Assembly (NCBI GenBank): GCA_003008705.1
Contig: PDUO01000004.1
Location: 744,001 to 808,000 of the forward strand
Origin: Pezicula radicicola
Lineage: Eukaryota; Ascomycota; Leotiomycetes; Helotiales; Dermateaceae
Length of the DNA stretch: 64,000 nt
Direction: 5' to 3'
Position 1 is the first letter of the stretch; every line of letters begins with the position of its first letter. The notes under the pieces were generated by a model that saw only the letters and a program-made list of their open reading frames with translations, ran no database searches and had not been told where the DNA came from. The translations under genes were made by a program, and so were the position numbers. Positions 22,001 to 32,832 of this stretch are shown here, piece after piece.

Positions 22001-25000
22001 GTAGGCACTCGAGATGCTTTTAGCGATCGTATACCAGCAGTCCTTGTTTGGTTCCAAGGTAGTGATGGTACGTTCCAGAGGTACACCAAGAGTGGCCTTT
22101 ACAAATGACAAGCACGTGGCACCTGGGCCCGACTCCATCCATACTGTTCTGTCACCGGCTAGACCTTCACTGATACAGGAATTCAGTGCTGCTGGGAAAT
22201 CTACAGCTTGTCTAGCCTGGCGAACTAAGTAATTGGCGCCAAAGACACCCGAATCTCTAACCACCTTTCCCAGAAGCGTCGATGCGACGGGAATTTTGGG
22301 TTGTGCAAAGTGCACGTTCTGCGCAATCGCCTCGTATGGACCCAGGATTGGCTCCATTTGTTTTGAATGAAATGAATATGGAACTTCCAAGAGTGTCATG
22401 GTTACTCCCTCAGCTTGCAACTTCTGCTGAAAGAGTGCAATCGTCTCGGAAGGTCCACTGACCACCGTGGCGCTAGGTCCATTGATGCAAGCGATTTCCA
22501 GAGAAGGCAGCTGTGACCCGGAGATGGCTTGTTGGGTTGCGCCAGCCCCAAGGCGCACAGCAAGCATTCGGTGCGTATGTGGTGTGCAATGAAGCTGCAT
22601 CTGCTCCGCTCGTTTTGCGACGAGAAATAGCATGTCGCTTGTTGATAAAACACCAGCTACACAAAGGGCGGCATATTCGCCCAAACTATGGCCAATAACA
22701 GCGCTGGGTACAATACCCCAAGATTGCCAGAGACATGCAAGTGCAAGTTCGATAGAAACTAGACAAAGTTGACTTTCTGCTGGGGAGGCGGTGGCGGTGG
22801 TCGTCTCTGTTATAATTGCTAGGAATGAAGGTAGCGCTTGCTGGCGGCAGAGAGCATCGTATTCATGGATCCGTTCCCGGAAGAAGGTAGATGACTTGTA
22901 AAGTTGGGTTGCTATGCCAAGGATTTGTGTTCCTTGTCCTATAGACAAAACTCAGAGTTAGTAGAGTTACTTAAGCTAGGTGAGTTACCCAGATCAAGAG
23001 GGTCATTCAAATCACGTACCAGGGAATGCAAATACAACAGATGGAGCTTCGCTCGTTGCCTTTGGATCTTTCCAGCCCGAGAGCTCCTTCTCCAAAACCT
23101 TGGATAATTCAGCAGTATCTTTGACCGCGAATGATAGCCGAATGGGGTGGTGTAAACGACGAGCGGTGGTCGTATAAGCGATGTCGGCTATGGTAGAATC
23201 AGATGTTTTGAGGAATTCTCCGAGCTTGATGGTGTTTTGCTTCAAGGAGAAAAGTGTCTTCGCCGACACTGCAACAACATGGCAGGTCCTGGGATCTAGG
23301 CCTTCGATGTCTACTTTCGGACCATCTTTGAGAACGATACTAGTATTGCCACCCTAAAAAGTCAGTAAGGTTCACGATTTAGGGTTTATAAAAGCTTACC
23401 GCAGCACTAAAATTATTGATTAAAATCGTTCTATCCTTCCCCTCCCTCTTAAAATTCTGCGAAGAGGCGATGTGAACATTATAATCGGCAAAGGCTGGAA
23501 GTTTTGGGTTCATATGCCCTTTGATGCCGATGTGAGGAAGTATCTTATCTTTCCGAAGCATCAGTAGAGTCTTTATTAATGATGTTACTCCAGCCACCTA
23601 TAAGTATTACAGATTAGTATGTCATATATTTTGAACGAAGGAACACATACAGCTTCTCCGTGCCCGACATTAGGCTTGATGGATCCAATCACCAGAGGTC
23701 GTGACCTTGGGGTTTTCGCGAGGACATTCATCACTGAATTGGATTCAGCGGCATCTCCAGCTTGTGTTCCAGTTCCGTGCATCTCAACATAGTCAACCTC
23801 AATGGGCTCCACCGAAGCACTAAGGAGAACTTCATTGAAAAGCTTCTGTTGTGTTTCAACGTGCGGATGAGTAATTGAGACGGCTTGTGCCGAATGATTC
23901 GTAGCCACAGCCTTAACAACGGCTAAGATATTATCTCTGTTAGCAATAGCGTCACTCAACCTTTTCAAGATGACAACTCCAACGCCGTCCCCACGGCAAT
24001 ATCCATCTGCCTCGCTGTCAAAGGTTTTGCAGGATCCAGTCTGGGAAAGAAAGCTTCCTCGACTTAAACCAGAGAACATATTACAGCCAGTCAAGATGTT
24101 TGAACCGCCTGCAACTGCCATGTTGCAGTCCCGTGAAAGAAGAGAAGAACATGCGAGTTGAACGGCAAGCAAGCTGGAGGAACATGCACTGTCGACCGAA
24201 TATGATGGGCCTTCCCACTTGAAATGGTAGTTGACACGCCCAGCGCTGAAAGCCCGGATCCCTCCAGTAACATAATACATGTCTACATTTTCAGCAGCAT
24301 TGTATTCCTTCCAGTCATCGATCGTTTGGCCAAAGAAGGTGCCCACTTGTGGATCTCGATCATCTAAGTCGTGTTCTTGAGTATAACCAGCCATTTCGAG
24401 GGCTTCGTAAGTTGTCATGAGCAGAAGACGCTGGCCTGGATCTGTTTGTGCCGCTTCTCTTGGAGACATGTTGAAAAGCCTTGCATCGAAAACTCCAGGG
24501 CGGTCTAGAAAACATCCATATGGTGTTGATGTAGTGTTCGACCGCTTACCAGTAGGATCAAAATGTGTTTGGACGTCAAACCGATCAGCTGGAACCTTGA
24601 AAATAGTCAGCTTAATTGAAACATCATCACGAAAAGGGGGCTGAAGTACTTCTCTATGGAGGTCAAGTCCGTTCTCCAAGACATTCCAGAATTCATCAAG
24701 CGTTTCCGCTCCAGGAAATCTACCAGACATGCCAACAATTGCAATGTCGTCAAATTCCACCGACTCTGCGGTACTTTGGAAACCAGGTTCTTCCGAACTT
24801 GCAAGATGGACTTCGATGTTAGATTCTTTCAGAGACTTAGTGAGGCGTTTCAGTGAGCTATTTGGTCCGACAGGTGTCACGAGAATGTTCTTCTCGCTTA
24901 AACTGAGTACCAATCCATCGAGAACTTTGACGTTGTTGATGGGTTTTTGGAGTATATCGTCGACAATATTCGACAGGAGAGATTCGAGGGCCTGAGGCTG

Positions 25001-25955
25001 ATAAGGCAAGCCAGAACTTGTCGAAAGCATTTGTGTTTTATCTAACGCAAACTTATTCAGGTGAGACACCGGCTTGACAATCTTGTTCATCTCTGGTGTT
25101 CCAAGATGTTCCGCATGGAATGCTGCTGTGATAGGTAATGGTAGTACCGAAACCCAGTTCTTCTTGAATAATTCTAAGGAGAAGAATCGGTCCAATGTGG
25201 ATGGCGGACCGCTCACTGTTGTGGAGAGAGCTGATATAGCACTTATAAAAGCCCTCTTGTGTGAAGGTATTGCCTGAATGTATTAGTATTAAAGTGTTCC
25301 CATCATCAAGGCCGTAGACTAACATGGTTTTGGTGGAACTCTTCTAATGTATCCCTCAAGCAAGTACTCGAGGTCCCACAAACAGCTCTAGCCCAACTTT
25401 GCTGGCAATTTTCCAACGAATGGGACCGATCCTGTGCTTCTAATGCAAGCCTTAAGGAAGTCGCTATTATTTCGGGAGCTAGTGCGAGGAGCTCAACCAT
25501 TGAATGTGTAGTTGCGGCAGCAGCTGCAGGTAAGAGGCCGGTGCAAAATCCTAAGACGACCAAATTTGATGATGATTCACGGTCGAGCAATCTTGGGTTC
25601 TGTTCAACAAGTCTACTACAGTCAGCCTTAGTTTCCTCGGCCCATAGAGGTGTACTCACGTTACAAGAGACCCTAGTTGTGCCACGCACAACAGGAGAGT
25701 TCGTAAGACTACATCTGGTTGACTCTGTTCTATTAATGATTCTGCTAATGAAGCAAAAGAGCTGAAGCGTAATTTCTTCTGCTCGTTACAGGAAAGCTCT
25801 ACGGCCACTCGATGCACAGCATCTTGGGCACTCTGTAGGAAATGACGGAGGTAAGGAGAGGTTTTTGATTGGGCATATAGTGCTTTAATCGTGGGAAGTA
25901 CATTCTCCGTCTGATCTCCAAACAAAAGTAGATGAGGCTGCATTATGGCGGTCAT
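19007..25955 (-). CDS. Non-reducing polyketide synthase, SAT-KS-AT-PT-ACP-ACP-TE
   Basis: Nine exons (minus): 25955-25660, 25612-25324, 25273-24650, 24595-23651, 23597-23400, 23353-23020, 22938-21802, 21616-19125, 19063-19007; 2,123 aa, all phases consistent. Domains: SAT about 1-330 (GFCTG, Cys122; His near 248); KS from about 371 (DSACSSS Cys541, His676, His715); AT about 890-1215 (GHSLGEY, Ser980); product template with His1305 and Asp1491; two ACPs with phosphopantetheine Ser1654 and Ser1793; thioesterase with GWSMGG Ser1936 and His2097. No ketoreductase, dehydratase or enoylreductase, so an aromatic product built on an iterative type I enzyme is expected. Every catalytic residue is present. 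Intron 24596-24649 is 54 nt without a stop, so a naive reading adds 18 residues to the KS. The ACP-ACP-TE order is that of orsellinic-acid/depside synthases; that product class is inference. Exon 2 could instead start 3 nt earlier. Confidence 0.93.
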
Positions 25956-26838
25956 TATTGAAAAGAAGAGAAAATATGAAGAAATAAAATTAGTTTTTGG
26001 CAGCAATTGGTGATCTTAAGTAACTCTTGCCCAATACAGAAGAAAAATACCAACCGCTAATCACACAACAAGATCATCATAACGAATATAGCATAAGAAG
26101 CAAATCATATTACAACTAGAAGATCAAGACCAGGTCTTACCGAGTCAAGTGTAGAAAGCATTGAGGAATCTATGTTCCTTCCATAAGGCGTTTGATTGCC
26201 CGTCAGGCTTCAGTAATGGGCTAGGAGAGTACAAAACTCAATGGCTTCGTCGTCCTCGTATTAAGTGGACGATTAGTAGGATAACTCGCGTCGGCTAGCC
26301 TTATCGCCTCCCTCATCGATATTGCCACTATGGTAAGGTCTTCACCTGTCACATAGACGAGACTGTGTCGGATTTTGTGACACAAGGAGGCTACTCGCTT
26401 AACAAGAATCAGTGTTTCGGTAGAAGCGGGAGATCAAAACAACCTTAAAAATCCCAAAAGTTAGGCCGAAACCTGGTCTGGGTATGCTTTCTTGGGCTGT
26501 TTCTTTACTGCATTAAAGCTTGGTATGCTTCGCAAGGATGGAACCGAGGAGGATCATAAAGATCTTGGCATCTCGACTTGAGTCATGGATAACGGTTTCT
26601 TGAAACGTCGATACATGTCAGCTCAAGATTTTAGGTTATGCCCCGACATTTACTGCAGACGACACTTGAACGGGAAATCCTTCGTCTCATGGCTCAATGA
26701 GACGGCGAACCTTTAGATGTCTTTGTGTTCATATCTCCCTCTTGTAATTCCACTTTACTCTATACGCAAAAAATTAGTTGTTTTATTCTGTCACTTGACT
26801 GTCCTCAATTCTTTCACCAACAGATCATATCCTTAGAA
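25956..26838. promoter_or_regulatory. Divergent promoter of polyketide synthase and monooxygenase
   Basis: 883 bp between the two divergent starts. No gene is seen. The shared region suggests joint control of the pair. No binding site for a known cluster regulator was recognised, and no Zn2Cys6 cluster regulator lies next to it. Confidence 0.55.
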
Positions 26839-28372
26839 ATGGGAGCCTTCAACAAGGTAAAGAAAAGAATTACTACTTGAGTTAAACCGCCTTTGCTGAC
26901 CCGTATTCAGGTCATAATCGTGGGCGCAGGCCCCGCGGGACTTCTCCTCGCCCTCTTCCTCGCAAAACAAGGTATCACGGTTCAAGTACTCGAAGCCGCT
27001 TCGACACTTGACAACCAACCACGGGCCACACACTATGGGCCCGCTGGTGTTCACGAGCTTCAACGCGCTGGCGTTCTTGATGCTATTCGGGCTGAAGGCT
27101 TCCTTCCCAAGCATGTATGCTGGAGACAAGCAGATGGCACACTCATTGCTGAGATGCAACAAGACCGGATCCCTGACGCTGATCGGGTGACAAGCTTGCC
27201 CGTCAACAGAGTGGCGGCCATTATCCTCGAAGCACTCCGTGAACAACCAACTGCAACTGTAGACTTTGACCACAAAGTCCTCAAGATAGACCAGGATTCT
27301 CACAAAGCCTGGGTATCAGTTTCAACGTCTAAAGGCGAGATTACTCTTACTGCCGACTATATCGTGGGCAGTGATGGCGGCAGTAGCACTATCAGACACA
27401 ACCTTTTTGGTGACAATTTCCCAGGCTACACATGGGATCCTTGGTTGGTTGCAACCAATGTTTATTACGACTTCGATGCCTATGGTTGGGATGATATCAA
27501 CTTTGTTATTCATCCCAAAAATGTGCGTACTCTTCATTGCAGATGTTCAAGCTATTTTACTGCCCAGTCACTGCCTTCTTAACTCTCGCTCATATATCTA
27601 CTCTTATCTTGGAACAGCTTTACTAACTGTGACCCATTGAGTAGTGGTACATGGCAGCTCGCATAAGCAAAGATGGGTTATGGCGCATAACTTATGGAGA
27701 AGATGGAGGTCTCACTCGTGAGCAATGCATTGAGCGTCAACAGGAAAGGTTCCGTACAATGCTGCCCGGCAATCCTGAACCTCATCAGTACAAGCTCACC
27801 AACATCAGCCCGTATCGTATACATCAACGATGTGCTGAGAAGTTTCGCGTGGGAAGAATCTTCCTCGTTGCTGATGCTGCACATCTCTGCAACCCATTTG
27901 GTGGGCTCGGGCTGACAGGCGGTATGGTCGACGTTGGTGGTCTGTATGATTGTCTGGCTGGAGTCTACCATGGCTTTGCAGACGAGAGTATACTGGATAA
28001 GTATGATGAGGTTAGGAGACGGATCTTCTCGGAGGTCACCAACAAACTGTCCGTCATGAATTTGAATAGAGTGATGCTGGATAAGCCGGAGAATGTGCTA
28101 GAACTGGATCCATTTCTGAATGCATGTAGAAATGCACAGAAGGACAAGGAGAGCGCCATCAAGTTCGCAAACATGATCAGGGTATGTTTCCCACTTTCTC
28201 TTCTCGTCTGCAGTATGCTGTGTGTGGACCATTGAGCTTACGGTGGGAATAGGGTGCCAATGCTTTGAAGCACGACTTTACACAGTATTATCACGCAGCA
28301 GCAGCCACGTCGTCCTCGGTCGGTGGAGCAAGCCCTGGAATGGCGTTGAGGGTAGAATCGACCACCGTGTAG
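26839..28372 (+). CDS. FAD-dependent monooxygenase (aromatic hydroxylase type)
   Basis: Exons 26839-26856, 26911-27522, 27645-28181 and 28253-28372, giving 428 aa. The tiny first exon codes for MGAFNK and joins directly to VIIVGAGPAGLLLALFLAK, the GxGxxG FAD fold. Further family motifs are the acidic end of the second strand (VLEAAS), the central DG stretch IVGSDGGSSTIR, and the GD motif FLVADAAHLCNPFGGLGL in exon 3, which contacts FAD. This is the PheA/TfdB and salicylate-hydroxylase class, which hydroxylates or oxidatively decarboxylates phenolic substrates with NAD(P)H and O2. It is divergent from the aromatic polyketide synthase, so tailoring of that product is a natural guess. The C-terminus is short (Ala/Ser rich) and lacks the thioredoxin-like domain of phenol hydroxylase. 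Alternative ends cannot be excluded. Confidence 0.87.
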
Positions 28373-28867
28373 GCAATCGGTGTACGACTTATTCACATGC
28401 TCTCATCGTATGTTTTGTTGTTGTTGTTCCTGCTGCTGTTGTGGGACGGTAATGTACTGTATTCGTAGTAAGAAAGTTCTAGAATTGAAATGTGAAGGAG
28501 TGGGTGGGCCTGTGTAAACACTGTAAGGTTTCTTGGAAATTCTTGGGGATTTCTTGGACTGTCCAGTAGATAAGATAAGCACTGAATGACAAGCATGACC
28601 CTCCTAGGATCCCTACAGTACTGTACGGTACAGTACACCGACAGTCGCAGCAGTATAGTGATTATTGCATGCAGAAGTCATCAGTGGTTGACTACAGTCA
28701 TGAATATACGGAAGTACGGACACAGTAGAGATAATAGGTCCTGTACAGTACAGTACAGTACAGTAGAGATAATTGCCTCGGTTGTCGAGATGCATTAAAT
28801 TTACATTTAGTTTAGTCCGGCTCGCTTCTGTTGCTCGCTGCCCTGCCCCTGGACTCTCAGCCTCAGT

Positions 28868-28911
<44 letters not shown>

Positions 28912-29950
28912 GTCAATGCTCTCCTACCTCCACAATGTCCTCTGTGACTTCGTCCATCTTCCCCATCAATCCAGGCATATCCTCCGACGTCCTCAATCCC
29001 CGTTTATCCAATCCCAGATACTCTTCATGGTGGGGTCAACTCTTTTTTTTATCTTCGGGCACGTGCCCTTCTGCCCTCTGGACTCGGCCTTTCTCGACTT
29101 TTGCACCCCAGTCATGGATCCAGTAATTTTCGCCGACCGCCATTTCACCGCACGTAATCAATCTCGGAGCTATTGGCGTGACTAAAGAGGAGAATTGTTC
29201 AAAAGCAAGAGAAGAGCCACTACGACGAACTACGAACGCCATCCACGAACAGGTCCGACTCAAGTTGAACACCAGTCGAACAAACTACGAGAAAGTCTTC
29301 TCCCCCCGTCACTTACCGACAAGCTTTCCTTCCCCATCTGCTTGGTGTGTGGAGAATACAGTACAAGCTACATACAAGCTCTACTCGTAAAACTCCTCTA
29401 TCTGTACCCACCAATTCTACTCTATCGCGCTCATTGAGTGCGATTTCTTCATGTTTTCGAACCTATTAAACAGGTGAGTCTTCCCTCTAGCACGATGCTT
29501 TATGTTTTTTGTTCTCTGTATACCATACCTACCTTCTTCAACAACCCTCAGTGGCTTTTGCTAACACCCACGCCCTCGTTCTAGCTCGCACAACACTTTT
29601 GCCGGAGCCCGTTGCTCTTCCGCCGCAGGGGCATCGGACTCGCCGTTTACCAGATAAACTTGATACAGACACTCAGTCTCTGAACTATATACGCCCCTCT
29701 ACGTCCTTCCCCACGTTTGTCTACCCCAGTCCAAGCTTTGTCCTGGTCCTTGTCCCTTCTACCCATTCAGACGACAGACCAGCTGACCAACTCCGGAGAT
29801 TCGTTCCTCTTTGGTTCGCTGCCCAATCTGGGGTTTCTGGGGTGTCTGCTGGTTTACAACTCTACTCAGCTGTTGGGCCTTAGCTTATTCGCTCGGTGCT
29901 AGTATTAACCTCCGTATATCTATATAAGAGTCTCGACTCCCTGCATTGCC
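28373..29950. other. Repeat-containing intergenic region before sugar-type transporter
   Basis: About 1.6 kb with no supported gene. It contains GTACA/GTACG tandem runs near 28618-28635 and 28741-28765 and a TC microsatellite at 28873-28908. The right part is a long leader or promoter with pyrimidine-rich runs. Open frames lack conserved domains. Confidence 0.5.
28873..28908. repeat. (TC)n microsatellite
   Basis: About 18 uninterrupted TC units on the plus strand, in the region upstream of the transporter at 29951. Simple dinucleotide repeat. Confidence 0.95.
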
Positions 29951-31881
29951 ATGGAGGACAAGACTGGATCACCGGGGTCTTCTTCTCCACGAATCTCAAC
30001 CTCCTCATCCTCTTCGCAACCCATTGACCCTAATCGTCATCCTACAGCCATCTCAATCAACCAAGCTCCCATCGCAATGGCTCACGATGAGATCGGCACC
30101 GGGGAGGCTCCCCTCCATTTCCCGCCCGAGGATCAACTGGAGCAAACCAAATCCATGGCCGAAGTGGTTAGGAATGCCAAGTCAGCCACCGATAAAGAGC
30201 ACAATATGACTTTGTGGCAGGTAAGAACAAGCTCCTACTATGTTTTGGTCGATGACTAACTGGGGTTTTTAGGGAGTAAAATTGTACCCGAAGGCTGTCT
30301 TCTGGAGTGTGCTCATCTCAACATGTATCTGTATGGAGGGATACGATGTTTGTCTCCTTTCCAACTTCTACTCTTTCCCAGTCTTCAATAAGAAGTACGG
30401 AGAGATATTGAAGGACGGATCGTACCAGGTGCCAGCGAGATGGCAAGCTGGTCTCAGCAACGGCGCTAACGTTGGGGAAATTATTGGGCTTTTCATCAAT
30501 GGATTCGTTTCTGAGCGATTTGGCTATCGCTACACCGTCATGACCTGCCTTTCTTGCATCATCGGCTTTACGGCAATCTTCTTCACAGCGCAAAATGTTG
30601 TGACCCTCCTTGTCGCCGAAATTCTTTGTGGCATTCCGTGGGGTGTGTTCCAGACTCTGACCATCACATACGCCTCTGAAGTCTGCCCGGTGGCACTGCG
30701 CGGTTACCTTACGACCTATGTGAATTTCTGTTGGGGTCTTGGTCAAGTCATCGGCATTGGAGTTATCAAGTCTATGTTGCCTCGCACTGATCAATGGGCA
30801 TACCGGATTCCATATGCGCTTCAGTGGATGTGGCCGGTCCCCCTTCTCATTGGAGTCTTGCTTGCGCCTGAGAGTCCTTGGTGGCTGATAAGGAAGGGAA
30901 GAATTGAGGATGCCAAGAAATCCCTTCTTCGCTTAACCAGCTTAAACAAGGAGACGAACTTCGATGCGGACGAGACAATTGCGATGATGGTTCACACCAC
31001 TGCTTTGGAGGAGAAGATCACCAAGGGAGCTAGCTACCTGGATTGCTTCAGAGGTACTGATAGACGCCGAACTGAGATCGTTTGCATGGTCTGGGCTATT
31101 CAGAATCTAAGTGGAAATTCCTTCTCTGGTTATTCTTCTTATTTCTTGGAACAAGCCGGTTTAGAACCATCTAAGGCTTATGATTTTGCCATCGGACAGT
31201 ATGGTATCAACATGGCCGGAGTTCTAGGTGCTTGGTTTCTGATGAGCTTGGGGATTGGTCGAAGATCGCTCTATTTGTACGGGCTCTGTGGTCTTTGCTC
31301 TATGCTTTTCATCATGGGGTTCCTTGGCCTAGTACCAAAAGAGCACAAGGATCAGGGCGCGCTTGCTACAGGCAGTATTATGTTGGTCTGGGCTTTGTTC
31401 TATCAACTTTCCGTTGGTACTGTTTGTTACTCATTGGTGGCTGAACTCTCGACTCGCCGATTGCAGATCAAGTCTGTTGTCCTTGGACGCAACCTCTACA
31501 ACGTTGTCGGTATAGTTTGCAGTGTTCTCACACCTTATATGCTGAACCCAGGGTCTTGGAACTGGGGTAATGTAAGTCCCGTCTTATAAGCACACATTAA
31601 AACTTAGTAGGCAATACTGATCAGTGTTACAGTACACCGGTTTCTTCTGGGCTGGAATATGCTTCTTGTGCATCGTCTACACCTACTTCCGGGTCCCCGA
31701 GCCCTCTGGCCGGTCATTTGCTGAATTGGATCTTTTGTTTGAGCGAGGCGTTAGCGCTAGGAAGTTTTCTACTACCAATGTCGATGTCTTTGACGAGAGC
31801 CTGGAAGGGACCGGTACAATGGTAAACTACAAGGAAAAGGTAGACATGGTCCACACCGAGAGTCGCGTCAGCGAACCTTGA
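29951..31881 (+). CDS. MFS sugar transporter, alpha-glucoside (Mal/Agt) type
   Basis: Exons 29951-30220, 30273-31571 and 31633-31881, giving 605 aa. A Ser/Pro-rich cytosolic N-terminus of about 90 residues precedes 12 predicted helices. The sugar-porter family signs are the GYDVCLLSNFYSFPVF start of helix 1, ERFGYRYTVM after helix 2, the PESPWWLIRKGR sequence before the central loop, and the central loop with charged DRRRTEIVCM. It resembles yeast Mal31/Agt1 maltose and alpha-glucoside:H+ symporters in length and motifs. It probably sits in the plasma membrane. It follows the polyketide locus, but nothing ties it to that pathway. No defect is visible. Confidence 0.88.
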
Positions 31882-32832
31882 AAGATGAAACATGAGAGGT
31901 GGACGGTAAAGAAGCAGTAGATGACAAGGAAAGAAAATAAGCAAAACAGGCTCAGGAAACAAGCAGAATCTAGTGTGTATATTTTGTTACATGGCTGGTC
32001 ATATTTGAACATCAGCGCGTACTGCAATGTACTTAAGTAGGTAGATAAGTCTTTCAGCAAATCTACTGTACTTACACCTAGTTACCACTCGCGGGGGGTT
32101 TTCATCCTCAATCACATGTCACTAATAAGAATCAAAGATGTCTTGATTTTGCAGCCATGTTCCTCGCTTAGCTTAGACGCCGAATACCAAGCTTCTGTCA
32201 AGACCTCCAAAACACGCAAGGCTGATAACTTCTGAACTCTGCTACATCTGCCAACAGCGGACCCTCCAAAGACAAGACAAGACACGCATACACGGCACAG
32301 TACTGCACTACAGTACACCTTGTTTCATCGGAGAATGTGTGTTGGACTTTAGAGTTGGTCTGATCGTCATGCATTGCAGCGATCAGGAGGATCTTTGACA
32401 GATCCGAAGTTAAGCGAGAACTGTCACATCTATAGCATGACGATATCACGCACCTCATAAACGCCCTTGAGACGCATCATTTTCATGACCTAGAATTCGG
32501 GATGGGCGAAGAAGTGTGTGTTTTGGAGATCTAGTCGATCATACTTGTGAATTTGGAATTATTCAGTATTGAGGTAGGATGGTGTTTGAGTTGGAACCTG
32601 GTGATCCTTTGGCAAGATTCTCTGTCTCTTCCCTTCTCCCACTGAGCACTGAGGGAAGGACTCTTTCTCGATACACAAAGGAAATACTTTGGTCAAGCTA
32701 GCCTAGTACATTTCAATTCAAGTCAACATTATACACATCATGATCGAGCCAAACATATTCAGATACTGAATGCATGCAGTCAGTCCTGTGCTACACTACT
32801 TCAGTTTAATACACCATTGACGTACCAATCTT
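31882..32832. other. Intergenic region between two MFS genes
   Basis: About 950 bp without a supported gene. A 10-bp perfect inverted repeat, ATCGTCATGC at 32363-32372 with GCATGACGAT at 32435-32444, encloses about 62 nt and could form a stem-loop. The rest should be a 3' UTR and the promoter of the next transporter. Confidence 0.5.

Noticed and set aside
32395..32425. 5S rRNA-like phrase (CCGAAGTTAAGC)
   Set aside because: Filamentous-ascomycete 5S differs at this place and the flanking conserved 5S parts are missing.
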